Shown: positions 7,365-18,313 of the stretch, in pieces
How positions within the stretch are numbered: position 1 is the stretch's first letter
Layout: each line of letters begins with the position of its first letter
Origin: Methylobacterium nodulans ORS 2060
GTDB lineage: Bacteria; Pseudomonadota; Alphaproteobacteria; Rhizobiales; Beijerinckiaceae
Reading direction: 5' to 3'
DNA length: 64,000 bases
Assembly (NCBI RefSeq): GCF_000022085.1
Contig: NC_011894.1
Location: 5,540,001 to 5,604,000 of the forward strand
Translations under genes and position numbers: made by a program
The notes under the pieces: generated by a model
The model's input: only the letters and a program-made list of their open reading frames with translations
What the model was told of the DNA's origin: nothing
The model's database searches: none

Positions 7365-9608
7365 ATGGATCTCCGCGCCATGCTGCTCGCGGCCTTCGAG
7401 GCCGAGCACCGGGAGCATCTCGGGGCGATCCGGGCCGCGCTCGCCGCCGCCCGGGAGGGAGGCAATGCGGATTGGAACGACGTCTTCCGGCGCGCCCACA
7501 GCCTGAAGGGGGCGGCGCGCGCCTGCGACCTGTCGGCGATCGAGGAGATCGCCCATCGGCTCGAGACCCTGTTCGACCGCATCGTCGAGGGGGCGCATCC
7601 CCTCGACGCGGCGACGCTTGCCGCCGTCACCCTGGCTCTCGACCGGATCGAGGGCATGGCGGCGAACCTCGCGGAGACGCCCGATCCGCCGCTGCCGCAG
7701 GACGCGGCGGCGGCGCTCGACCGCTGCCTCGCCGCGGAGCCGGCCGCTCCCCCGGCGCCCGAGGCGCTGCCCGGCCCCGAGGCCCAAGCCCCCGCCGTCC
7801 CGGAGCCGGCGCCGGAGCCCGCTCTGTCGGTCCTGCGCATCGCCAGCGACGACGTCGAGGGGCTGTCGCGCGCGGTTCACGGCCTTGCGCTTGCGCTCCA
7901 GGGTCAGGACGAGATCGGCAGCACCCTGGCGGCGCTCGACGCCGATGGCCGCTTCCTGAGGCGGACCGCCGATGCCCTGCGGGAGCGCTCCGGCGAGGTG
8001 GCGGCGCTCGCCCGCCGTCTGCGCGAGGCGGGCGATCCGGGGGCCGGGCTGCTTGAGGCGACCCTCGACCTCGTTCGCCGGCTCGACGGCGAGATGCGGA
8101 CGATGGTCCGGGGCGTCTCGGCCCTCACCCGCGACCAGCACCGCAGCGCGGGCGCGATCGAGCTGGCGGCCCGCCGCCTGCGCGAGGATGCCGACCGCCT
8201 GCTGCTCGTGCCCGCCGAGACGGTGTTCGGCGGCTACGGCCGGATGGTGCGCGAGATCGCCCGGGAGGCCGGCCTGCCCGTGGAGGTGAAGCTCCAGGGC
8301 CTCGACCTGCCGATCGACCGCGGCCTGCTCCAGGCGCTCAAGGATCCGGTGCTGCACCTCCTGCGCAACGCCGTCAGCCACGGGGCCGAGCCGCCGGAGG
8401 AGCGCCGCGCCAGGGGCAAGCCCGAGGCGATGACCGTCACCCTGACCCTCGCGGTCCGGGGCGGCGACCTCGTGCTGAACGTGCGCGACGACGGGCGCGG
8501 CCCCGACATCGCCCGCATCGTCGAGACGGCGCGCCGGCAGGGGCTGATCGCCCCGGACGCCAGGCCGACCACGCGGGAGGCCCTCGGCCTCGTCTTCGTG
8601 CCGGGCTTCTCCACCGCCGACAAGGTCGACCGGCTCTCGGGGCGCGGCGTCGGGCTCTCGGTGGTGGCGGAGGCGGCAGCGCGGCTGCGCGGGCGGGCGC
8701 GGCTGCGGCGGGCCCAGCCCTCCGGAGCCGATGTGGTGGTCGTGGTGCCGCTCTCGGCGGCCCGCCGGCCACTCCTCCTCGTCGAGGCGGGGGGGCAGGT
8801 CTACGGCCTGCCGGGCAGCGCCGCGGCGCGGCTGCTGCGGCTGCCGGCTGCCGAGATCGCTCCGGTCGCCGGGGTGCCCTCGGCCCGCCTCCCGGTCGAT
8901 GGCCGGGACGTGGTGGTGCCGGTCGTTCCCCTCGCAGGCCTGCTCGGAGGCGCCACGGCCCTGCCGGTCGAGGAGGGATGGGTGCGGGCGGTGCTCCTGC
9001 GCAGCGGAACCGACCTCTGCCTCGCCGCCGTCGACCGGCTCGTCGACGTGCGGGCGAGCCTCGTCGGGCCGGCCCCGCCGATCGGGGCCGAATCCGGGCT
9101 GTTCTCCGGCACGGTGCTGCTCGGCGAGGAGACCCCGGCCCTCGTCCTCGACCCCGCCGGCCTCGTCGCCCGGGCGGGCGAGATCTCCGGCCGCCTCGCC
9201 GCTTCGCCCGCCCCGGCGGCGCCCGGGGCGCGCAAGCGCCGCCCCACCATCCTGGTCGTGGACGATTCCATCACCACCCGGACGCTGGAGAAGAGCATCC
9301 TGGAGGCGCAGGGCTACCGCGTCTTCGTCTGCGTCGACGGTGAGGACGCGCTCGACCGGCTGCGGCGCGACGGCCCGGAGGTCGATCTCGTGGTGGCCGA
9401 CGTCGAGATGCCGCGGCTCGACGGCTTCGGGCTCCTGCAGGCGATCAAGGCCGACCCGGGCTTGACGCGCCTGCCCGTGATCCTGATGACCTCGCGCGGC
9501 GACCCCGCGGACATCCGTCGCGGTCTCGATCTCGGCGCGGATGCCTACATCACCAAGCAGAAGTTCGACCAGCGCGAACTCCTCGACACGATCGGTCAGC
9601 TGCTGTGA
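7365..9608 (+). CDS. cheA: CheA histidine kinase fused to a C-terminal receiver domain
   Basis: Hybrid chemosensory kinase, 747 residues. P1 (Hpt) domain carries phosphorylatable His45 in RRAHSLKGAARACDL. A Pro/Ala-rich linker (about 125-150) replaces a clear P2. P3/P4 follow, with the N box HLLRNAVSHGAEPPEERR, G1 NVRDDGRGPDI and G2 GRGVGLSVVAEAA. P5 is the CheW-like regulatory domain, and a receiver from about 625 begins ILVVDDSITTRTLE with phospho-acceptor Asp679 in VVADVEMPRLDG and Lys in YITKQKFDQ. CheA-REC fusions are typical of alternative-cellular-function systems (WspE, FrzE). No stand-alone CheY exists nearby, so the fused receiver may be phosphate sink or relay to the hybrid kinases. 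Confidence 0.93.
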   Translation: MDLRAMLLAAFEAEHREHLGAIRAALAAAREGGNADWNDVFRRAHSLKGAARACDLSAIEEIAHRLETLFDRIVEGAHPLDAATLAAVTLALDRIEGMAANLAETPDPPLPQDAAAALDRCLAAEPAAPPAPEALPGPEAQAPAVPEPAPEPALSVLRIASDDVEGLSRAVHGLALALQGQDEIGSTLAALDADGRFLRRTADALRERSGEVAALARRLREAGDPGAGLLEATLDLVRRLDGEMRTMVRGVSALTRDQHRSAGAIELAARRLREDADRLLLVPAETVFGGYGRMVREIAREAGLPVEVKLQGLDLPIDRGLLQALKDPVLHLLRNAVSHGAEPPEERRARGKPEAMTVTLTLAVRGGDLVLNVRDDGRGPDIARIVETARRQGLIAPDARPTTREALGLVFVPGFSTADKVDRLSGRGVGLSVVAEAAARLRGRARLRRAQPSGADVVVVVPLSAARRPLLLVEAGGQVYGLPGSAAARLLRLPAAEIAPVAGVPSARLPVDGRDVVVPVVPLAGLLGGATALPVEEGWVRAVLLRSGTDLCLAAVDRLVDVRASLVGPAPPIGAESGLFSGTVLLGEETPALVLDPAGLVARAGEISGRLAASPAPAAPGARKRRPTILVVDDSITTRTLEKSILEAQGYRVFVCVDGEDALDRLRRDGPEVDLVVADVEMPRLDGFGLLQAIKADPGLTRLPVILMTSRGDPADIRRGLDLGADAYITKQKFDQRELLDTIGQLL

Positions 9609-9651
9609 GTGCTCCCGCCCGCCCCCTCCCCGTGTCATCGAAACCGACATG

Positions 9652-9815
9652 CGTGGCAGCCGCCCCGCTCCTCATGCTGAGGCGCGAGCGGAGCGAGCCT
9701 CGAAGCACCTCTGAACGGAAACCCAAGGCTGGGTCGCTGCTTGGAGCACCGATCGGGCGTGCTCCGAGGCCGCCTGCGGCGGCACTTCGGCATGAGGAGC
9801 GGGGCGGCTGCCACG
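9652..9815. repeat. 164-bp inverted-repeat (MITE-like) element between cheA and cheB
   Basis: The outer 25 bases at each end are perfect reverse complements (cgtggcagccgccccgctcc at the left edge). The inner part continues as an imperfect repeat with catgctgagg and cctcgaagcac motifs. A relative with the same motifs lies at 61112-61238. No transposase is encoded. The element fills most of the 256-base gap between cheA and cheB, the only long gap in the operon. Confidence 0.85.
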
Positions 9816-9864
9816 ACCGGGTGATCCGCCTGCCCGTCTCGTCCCCACCGCACGGAAGTGCGCC

Positions 9865-10928
9865 GTGACCGCACCCGTTCGCGTGATGCTGGTCGAGGAT
9901 TCCCTCGTCGTCCGCCAGCTGCTCGCCCACATCGTCAGCCGCGACCCGCGCCTCGCGCTCGTCGCCGCCGTCACCTCCGGCGAGGAGGCTCTGCGGGAGA
10001 TCCACCGCGTCCAGCCGGACGTGATCTCCATGGATATCCGGCTGCCCGGCATCGACGGGCTCGAGACCACGCGGCGGATCATGGCCGAGCGGCCGACGCC
10101 CATCGTCGTCATTGCCGATGCGGTCGAGGATTCCTCGCTCAAGATCTCCATGAATGCCTTGCGGGCCGGTGCGCTGAGCGTGGTCGAGAAGCCGGTCGGC
10201 ACCGGGCACCGGGCCTACGCGGCGGTGGCGGACGAGATCTGCACGCAGCTGCGCATCATGAGCGAGGTGCCGGTGATCCGCCGCCGGGCGATCGGCGCGG
10301 AGCGGGAGCGCCCGGCGCCCCCCGATCTCCCCGTCCGGCCGGAGGGATTGGGCGCCCTGCCGAGCCTCGTCGCGATCGCGGCCTCGACGGGGGGGCCGCC
10401 CGCCTTCGCGCGGCTGCTCGGCGCCCTGCCGGCCGACTTCCCGGCGCCGATCCTCCTCGTCCAGCACATGGGCGCCGCGTTCATGGACGGGTTCGCGGCC
10501 TGGCTGAACGGGGTCGTGCCCCCGACCGTCGCGATCGCTGAGGACGGTGCCCGGCCGCTGCCCGGCCATGTCTACGTCGCGCCCGGGGACCGCCACCTCG
10601 AACTCGGACCCGGCGGGCTCATCGCCCTGTCGGACGGGGCGCCGGTGGGAAGCCAACGCCCCTCCGCCACCACGCTGTTCCGCTCGGTGGCGCGGCATGT
10701 GGGCCCGCGGGCCCTCGGCATCCTGCTCACCGGCATGGGGGAGGACGGGGCGGCGGGCCTCCTCGACATGCGGCTTTCCGGCGCGCTCACCATCGCCGAG
10801 CACGAGAGCTCGGCGGTCGTCTACGGCATGCCGGCCGCCGCCGTGCGGCTCAAGGCCGCCGGATCGGTCCTGCCCCTCGACATGATCGCCCCACGCCTCC
10901 TGCGGGCCGTCCAGCCTGGGGTCTTCCG

Positions 10929-10932
<4 letters not shown>
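9865..10932 (+). CDS. cheB: CheB chemoreceptor methylesterase
   Basis: Receptor demethylase/deamidase, 355 residues. The N-terminal receiver (1-115) begins RVMLVEDSLVVRQLLAHIVS, has phospho-acceptor Asp in VISMDIRLPGIDG and Lys in SVVEKPVG. The C-terminal esterase domain (about 165-350) shows the catalytic triad context AIAASTGGPPAF (Ser), LLVQHMG (His) and LLTGMGEDGAAGL (Asp). Start is GTG at 9865. Its stop overlaps the next gene (GTGA). It corresponds to WspF. Separation from cheA by the repeat element suggests either read-through or an own promoter. Confidence 0.93.
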
Positions 10933-12652
<1,720 letters not shown>

Positions 12653-12656
<4 letters not shown>

Positions 12657-14578
12657 TCGCGGGCGAGGCGAAGCATCGGATGGGCATGGACAGGGGTGCC
12701 GCGCGAGGCACGATTCTCGCAGTCGACGACGAGCCGGACATTCTCGTTGCCCTCGAAGATCTGCTCGAGGACGAGTACCGGGTCCTGACCGCGGGCCGCC
12801 CGGCCGAGGCGCTGGAGATGCTCGCCGCCGAGCCGGACGTGGCGGTGATCGTGTCGGACCAGCGCATGCCCGGCATGACCGGCGACGCGCTGCTCTCCCG
12901 CGCCCGCGAGATCAGCGACGCGCAGGCGATCCTGCTCACGGGCTACGCCGACCTCTCGGCGGTGACCTCGGCGCTCAACCGCGGCGGCATCACCGGCTAC
13001 GTCACCAAGCCCTGGGACCCGGTGCTCCTGCGGGGGACCGTCCGGGCCGCCTTCGACCGCCACCGTCTCGCCCGCGATCTCGCCACGGAGCGCGCGCTCC
13101 TGCGCGGCCTCCTCGATCATTCGGGCGATGCGATCGCGTTCAAGGACGCGCAAGGGTGCTTCGTACGCCTCAACGCCGCCAAGGCCGCGCGCCTGGGCGC
13201 GAGCGTCGAGGCCTGTCTCGGCAAGCCCGAGAGCGCCTTCCTGCCCCGGGACGCGGCCGCGGCCGTCGAGGCTGCGGACCGCGCTGCGATCGAGAGCGGC
13301 CAGCCCGTCGAGGCCACCGTGACGGGCGGCACGGCGGCCGCTCCCTCCTGGGCCCAGATCGTGCGCGTGCCGATCCGCGACGCGGCGGGGACGCTGCTGC
13401 ACCTCGCGACGATCGAGCGCGACGTCACCGAGCAGAAGCAGCTCGAGGCGCGCCTGCGGCAGGCCGACAAGATGCAGGCGCTCGGCACCCTGGCGGGCGG
13501 CGTCGCGCACGACTTCAACAACCTGCTCACCGCCATCATGGGGAGCCTGGAGCTGGCGCTCCCGAAGGTGGCGGGCGACGCGCGGCTCTCGCGGCTGATG
13601 ACCAACGCCGCGCAGGCCGCGCAACGCGGCGCCGCCCTGACCAAGCGCCTCCTGAGCTTCAGCCGCCAGCGGGAGCTGCAGGCGCGGGTCGTCGACCTCA
13701 ACGGCGTGATCCGCGGCATGGACGACCTTCTCGGGCGCAGCCTCGGCGGCTTCGTGCAGGTCGATCACGACCTCAGCCCCGACCTCTGGCCGGCGCGGGT
13801 GGATCCCGAGCAGCTCGAACTCGCGATCCTCAACCTCTGCATCAACGGCCGCGACGCGATGCCGGAGGGAGGAGTCGTCACGATCTCGACCCGCAACGTC
13901 AGCGTGACGGGCAGCCCCGACCCCGACCTGCCGGACGGCGACTACGCGGTGATCGCGATCGCCGATACGGGCACCGGCATCCCGCCGGAGATCCTCAGCC
14001 GGGTGTTCGAGCCCTTCTTCACCACCAAGGCGCAGGGACAGGGCACGGGGCTCGGCCTCGCGATGGTGTTCAGCCTGCTCCAGCAATCGGGCGGCACGAT
14101 CCGCATCGACAGCGAGGTCGGCCGCGGCACCCGGGTGGAGCTCTACCTGCCGCGCTCGCGCGACCCGCTCGATGCCGGCGAGGGCAACGGGCCGGATGCC
14201 GTCCCGGTGCGCCGCCGCCGGGCCCGGATCCTCGTCGTCGACGACGACCCGCAGGTGCGCCACGTCACGGCCTCGTTCCTGAGCGGCTTCGGGTACGACG
14301 CGATCGAGGTGCCCGGCGCCGAGGCGGCGCTCGCGCGGCTCGGCGCCGAGCCCTTCGACCTCGTGGTGGCCGACCTCGCCATGCCGGGCATGACCGGGCT
14401 CGACCTTGCCGAAGCGGTGCGGGAGCGCTGGCCCGCCCTGCCTTTCCTGATCGTCACCGGGCACGCGGAGGCCGCCCGCATCCCGCACGCCTACGCGGTG
14501 CTGGAGAAGCCGTTTCCCTCGACGGAGCTCGGCGCCCGGGTGGCCACTCTGCTGGCGGAGGCGCCCGAGCGCGGGTAG
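12653..14578 (+). CDS. Hybrid histidine kinase, REC-PAS-HisKA-HATPase-REC
   Basis: Soluble 641-residue kinase ending the operon. N-terminal receiver (about 20-140): ILAVDDEPDILVALEDLLED, acceptor Asp in VIVSDQRMPGMTG, Lys in YVTKPWDP, an RpfG/HupR-like receiver. PAS domain about 145-270 (LLDHSGDAIAFKDAQGCFVR). HisKA with His286 in LAGGVAHDFNNLLTAI, HATPase with G boxes DTGTGIPPEI and GTGLGLAMVFSLL. The C-terminal receiver (from about 520) has ILVVDDDPQVRHVTASFL, acceptor Asp in LVVADLAMPGMTG and Lys in VLEKPFP. The start at 12653 overlaps the previous stop (ATGA). The CckA-like HDFNN His box suggests a phosphorelay; a downstream Hpt or transcription factor is not encoded here. Confidence 0.9.
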
Positions 14579-14638
14579 GGTCTGTCATCCGCCATCCGGT
14601 CGATGGCTTCGCCATACGGATGGGGGCCCGCTCAGCGG

Positions 14639-14790
14639 GCGCGGAGCAGAACTCCGCGCCGCGCGGGCTTGATGATCCGGTCTCCGAACGAAGCGGTCGC
14701 AGACCGGATCACAGGGTTTCCGCCCCCTCCCACTTTCCCGGACGAGTGCAGCGTCAGCGGAATGCGACCCGGGACAGGGAGAGCGGGCAA
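14639..14790. repeat. Dispersed palindromic repeat (family shared with 33992-34062 and 52729-52860)
   Basis: The 278-base gap after the chemosensory operon holds this repeat. It contains a hairpin gcgcggagcagaactccgcg, then gatgatccggtctccgaacg, gcagaccggatcacagggtt and gacagggagagcgggc. The first two modules recur at 33992-34062 and the last two, with internal rearrangement, at 52729-52860. It sits between convergent genes and may serve as a terminator. Confidence 0.7.
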
Positions 14791-14856
14791 CAGCAGGCCG
14801 GGCGAGACGATCATCGATGCGGGTGCGATGGCCGGCTCCTGAGGAGCTGCCGTCGC

Positions 14857-15510
14857 CTACAGCTTCGATGGATCGAACCAGACGCAGTTCCGGGCGATCA
14901 CCGCGAAGTTGACCTCCGAGCGGGTGGGCTGCGGCAGAACCTGGCCGTCGATCGCCACGGTGGTCTGATTCGAGGTTGTCCCGTCGCCGAAGCTCTGCGG
15001 CCGCGTGACGTAGCAATACTGCTTCTCGGGCTTGGCCTCGTCGCCCTTGAAGTTCCAGCCCGTCACGATGGAGCCGTCGAGATAGGGCACGGTCTTGAAC
15101 ACGGTGAAGCTCGTGCGGATCGCCGTGGTCGCCGGCGCCTCCGACTTGCCCTGGTTGGTGGTCAGCGCCGCGACGTCCGGCCGTCCTCCCCCCTTCGGCA
15201 GGCCGCCCTCGAGGCGCAGCGTGTTGTCGGTGAGCGTGACCTCACCCTTGGTCTTCAGGGTCACGTCGCTGAGCGCCGTGGTGAGCGCGGCCGCGAGCTT
15301 GTCCGCCGCACCCTGCACCTCGTGCATGGAGGCGTAGCCGTAGAAGGCCGCCCCGGCGCCGATTCCGGCAAGCGCCGCGAAGCTGCCGAAGCCGAGCGCC
15401 CGGAACAGGAAGGCGCGGGCTGCGACGATGCGGGCCTCGGCGCGCAGGCGGCCGTTGACGTGCTGGGCGAGCGCCACGTTCTCGGGCGTGCCGGGGGCGA
15501 GATAGCTCAC
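14857..15510 (-). CDS. Unknown protein with one transmembrane helix
   Basis: I do not recognise a family. The 217 residues begin cytoplasmic and Ala/Arg-rich, with one clear membrane helix at about 33-58 (FLFRALGFGSFAALAGIGAG). A likely periplasmic domain follows, containing a Val/Thr-rich segment (VTLKTKGEVTLTDNTLRLEG) and two cysteines (KQYCYVT, ARNCVWF) that could form a disulphide. Start is GTG, overlapping the stop of the membrane protein gene upstream (GTGA), so the two are almost certainly co-translated. No lipobox or catalytic motif is seen. A structural partner of the upstream coiled-coil membrane protein is the natural guess. Confidence 0.75.
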   Translation of the reverse strand: MSYLAPGTPENVALAQHVNGRLRAEARIVAARAFLFRALGFGSFAALAGIGAGAAFYGYASMHEVQGAADKLAAALTTALSDVTLKTKGEVTLTDNTLRLEGGLPKGGGRPDVAALTTNQGKSEAPATTAIRTSFTVFKTVPYLDGSIVTGWNFKGDEAKPEKQYCYVTRPQSFGDGTTSNQTTVAIDGQVLPQPTRSEVNFAVIARNCVWFDPSKL

Positions 15511-16724
15511 GGTCTCGGCCTCTCGATGCGGTCGTCATCCCGGGCCGGACCGGCCGGTGGAGGGGATCCATGCGGGCGGCGCTGGTCGAGCGGGATCGCG
15601 AGGCCCGCGGCGATCGCCTCGCGCACGGCGCGCTGGGCCGAGTCGATCTGCCCAGCGCTCTCCGCGAGCTGGTTGAGGAGGAGCGGCACGCCCTCATGGT
15701 GGAGCGCGGCGCCGAGATCGTCCTCGTCCGCGTAGGTGCGACGCACCTGCACCGCGCAGAGGGCGAGGAGCGTCGAGGCGAAGGCCGCGCAGACGGCCGG
15801 CGCGAACACGAAGACGCGCAGGAAGGCGTGGACCTGCTGGTCGGTGACCTCGATCGGATCGACGCCGTAGACCATCGCCGTGAAGGAATGGAGCTGCGAG
15901 CGCCGCACCGCGTCCCGGTATCTCACCTCGGCCTCGGTGACGCGCCGGTCGGCGGCGCCGCGGTCGAGCTCGGCACGCGCCGCGCGGGATTCGGCGAGGT
16001 TGCGGGCCACCACCGTCCGCTCGTCGCCCACGCTCTTCAGGCTGCCGGCGATCGTCGCGGTGCGCGGATCGGTGACGCAGCGCAGATACGAGTAGCGCTT
16101 GCCCCGGCTGTTCGTCCCCGAGAGGCGCTCGCAGCGCTGGCCCGGCAGACCGGCGAGCTGGGCCGAGGCTTCGCTCGTGCGCTTCTCCAGCGCCTGGGAT
16201 TCGGCGGTGTACTGGGCGACGCGGGCATCGGCCTGGGCGATCCGGGTGTCGAGGCTGGCGCGGTCGGCCTCCGCCTCCTTGAGCACCGAGCGGGCCTTCG
16301 ACGCCTCGGCGAGGCGGGGATGGAACATCATCTCGCCGAGCTGCGACACCGACTTGGTGGTCACGCCCGCCGCCATCACGATTCCCGCGACGGCGAGACT
16401 CTTGATCAGCCAGCCGCGCTGCACCCGGATGAGGATGCCGAGCGGCACGCGGCAGAGCTCGATCGCCGCGTAGACGACCGGCGCCAGCAGCATGAACCAG
16501 AAGCTCTGGTCGTTGCGGTCCGCGTAGGTCTCGGCGAAGAACCACGCGCCCGCGAGCGAGGTGCAGATCACCAGCGCCTCGACCAGATAGGCGATGGCCA
16601 CGTAGCCCCAGCGGATGCGGTAGCCCTTCTCGACGGCGCGTCTCTGCTTCCAGGCGGCGGTCTCGTCGCTCCAGGCGCGTTGCTCGCGGGCGACGATCCG
16701 GTCCGGGGGCTTTCTCAGCAGCAT
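15507..16724 (-). CDS. Unknown multi-pass membrane protein with long coiled coil
   Basis: Unrecognised 405-residue protein. Start at ATG 16724 is preceded by gaggag at good spacing; an upstream ATG at 16772 is possible. Three N-terminal membrane helices (about 40-62, 75-97, 103-124) are followed by a charged heptad-rich region (about 135-285; EASKARSVLKEAEADRASLD and ESRAARAELDRGAADRRVTE) with a central pair of cysteines (GQRCERL, YLRCVTD), then a fourth helix (about 310-332, FAPAVCAAFASTLLALCAV). The C-tail is Pro-rich. The topology, coil held between membrane segments, recalls envelope scaffold proteins but no family is assigned. It forms a two-gene unit with the downstream one-helix protein. 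Confidence 0.78.
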   Translation of the reverse strand: MLLRKPPDRIVAREQRAWSDETAAWKQRRAVEKGYRIRWGYVAIAYLVEALVICTSLAGAWFFAETYADRNDQSFWFMLLAPVVYAAIELCRVPLGILIRVQRGWLIKSLAVAGIVMAAGVTTKSVSQLGEMMFHPRLAEASKARSVLKEAEADRASLDTRIAQADARVAQYTAESQALEKRTSEASAQLAGLPGQRCERLSGTNSRGKRYSYLRCVTDPRTATIAGSLKSVGDERTVVARNLAESRAARAELDRGAADRRVTEAEVRYRDAVRRSQLHSFTAMVYGVDPIEVTDQQVHAFLRVFVFAPAVCAAFASTLLALCAVQVRRTYADEDDLGAALHHEGVPLLLNQLAESAGQIDSAQRAVREAIAAGLAIPLDQRRPHGSPPPAGPARDDDRIERPRP

Positions 16725-16999
16725 CGACGCTCCTCGCACGGGCGCACCGGCGGCCGCGGAACCGGATTTCACCCCGTGCTACGCGACCGCACAGGTACTC
16801 AACCCATGCTATGCGGCCGTTTTGCGCCGAAAATGCGCCCTGGACGATCCCTCCGGTTGCAATCCCTCGCGCCACTCGTGCGGTTCTACACGGGATTCGA
16901 TGGAGGCGGCGCCGTCGTGGCCGACCTGCCCTATGATCACCGCTTCCGGCCCCGGCGCCCGGCGGCGCCGAGCCATGATCCACTTCAGCGAGGGCCCGC

Positions 17000-18289
17000 A
17001 TGTCGGACGACCGCTACCACAAGGACCGCCTCGGCAATCGCCGCCTGCATCCCGAGACCCTGATGGTCGGCTACGGCTACGATCCCGCCCTGTCGGAGGG
17101 TGCGGTGAAGCCACCGGTCTTCCTGACCTCGACCTTCGCCTTCACCTCGGCCGAGCACGGCAAGGCCTTCTTCGACTACGTCTCGGGCCGCCGCGAGCCG
17201 CCGAAGGGCGAGGCCGCCGGGCTCGTCTATTCGCGCTTCAACCACCCGAACAGCGAGATCGTGGAGGACCGCCTCGCGGTGTTCGAGGAGGCGGAGAGCG
17301 CGCTCCTGTTCTCGTCGGGCATGTCGGCCATCGCCACGACGATCCTGGCCTTCGCGCGGCCGGGCGACGTGGTGCTGCATTCCCAGCCCCTCTACGGCGG
17401 CACCGAAACGCTGATCGCCAAGACGCTGTCGGGCTTCGGCATCGGGGCGGTGGGCTTCGCCAACGGCACCGATCCGGCCTCGGTGCGCGCCGCCGCCGCG
17501 TCCGCCCGGGAGGCGGGCCGGGTCAGCGTGGTGATGGTCGAGACGCCCTCGAACCCCCTCAACACGCTCGTCGATCTCGCGCTGGTGCGCCGGGTCGCCG
17601 ACGAGATCGGCACCGCGCAGGGCGCTGCCGCCCCGGTGGTGATCTGCGACAACACCCTGCTCGGCCCGCTCTTCCAGCATCCCCTGCGCCACGGTGCCGA
17701 CATCTCGGTCTACTCGCTCACCAAATACGTGGGCGGCCATTCGGACCTGATCGCCGGCGCGGCCCTCGGCTCGGCCGCGCGGATGCGGCCGGTGCGCCTG
17801 CTGCGCTCGGCCATCGGCACGCAGCTCGACCCGCATTCCTGCTGGATGATCGGACGCTCCCTCGAAACCCTGACGCTGCGCATGAGCGCCGCCAGCCGCA
17901 ACGGCGAGCAGGTGGCGGCGATGCTCCGGCGACACCCGAAGGTCACGCGGCTCCACCACCTGTCCCATCTGGAGCCGGGCTCGCCCGCCGCGCAGGTCTA
18001 TGCGGCGCAATGCACCGCCCCCGGCTCGACCTTTTCGTTCGACGTGGCGGGCGGCGAGGCGGAGGCGTTCCGCGTCCTCAACGCGCTGCAGCTGTTCAAG
18101 CTCGCGGTGAGCCTCGGGGGCACCGAATCCCTCGCCTGCCACCCGGCCTCCACCACCCATTCGGGCGTGCCCAAGGAGGTCCGCGACCGCCTTGGCGTCA
18201 CCGATGCGACGATCCGGGTCTCGATCGGCATCGAGCATCCGGACGACCTGATCGCGGATCTCACGGCGGCGCTCGCGATCCTGGAGTAG
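17000..18289 (+). CDS. Cystathionine gamma-synthase family PLP enzyme
   Basis: Cys/Met-metabolism PLP-dependent enzyme of 429 residues (gamma-synthase/gamma-lyase group). Seen: Y-rich substrate loop [20 protein letters not shown], the ring-stacking segment [14 protein letters not shown], the PLP Asp in [14 protein letters not shown], and the Schiff-base lysine at about residue 241 in [14 protein letters not shown]. The C-terminal [20 protein letters not shown] is the family signature that binds substrate carboxylate. Which activity (cystathionine gamma-synthase, O-acyl-homoserine sulfhydrylase or methionine gamma-lyase) cannot be read from motifs alone. It stands alone, with no SAM-II riboswitch seen upstream. 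It is separated from the converging glycosyltransferase by only 24 bases. Confidence 0.92.
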   Translation: MSDDRYHKDRLGNRRLHPETLMVGYGYDPALSEGAVKPPVFLTSTFAFTSAEHGKAFFDYVSGRREPPKGEAAGLVYSRFNHPNSEIVEDRLAVFEEAESALLFSSGMSAIATTILAFARPGDVVLHSQPLYGGTETLIAKTLSGFGIGAVGFANGTDPASVRAAAASAREAGRVSVVMVETPSNPLNTLVDLALVRRVADEIGTAQGAAAPVVICDNTLLGPLFQHPLRHGADISVYSLTKYVGGHSDLIAGAALGSAARMRPVRLLRSAIGTQLDPHSCWMIGRSLETLTLRMSAASRNGEQVAAMLRRHPKVTRLHHLSHLEPGSPAAQVYAAQCTAPGSTFSFDVAGGEAEAFRVLNALQLFKLAVSLGGTESLACHPASTTHSGVPKEVRDRLGVTDATIRVSIGIEHPDDLIADLTAALAILE

Positions 18290-18313
18290 AAAGAGCGCGC
18301 CGCTCGCCCGGCG

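Noticed and set aside
4879..9650. Very long open frames on the minus strand opposite cheR, the MCP and cheA
   Set aside because: They are rich in Arg, Gly and His, have no domain, and mirror the GC-rich third-position bias of the real plus-strand genes.
16773..16999. Possible SAM-II riboswitch before the PLP enzyme gene
   Set aside because: I could not find the conserved pseudoknot sequences; the region looks featureless.
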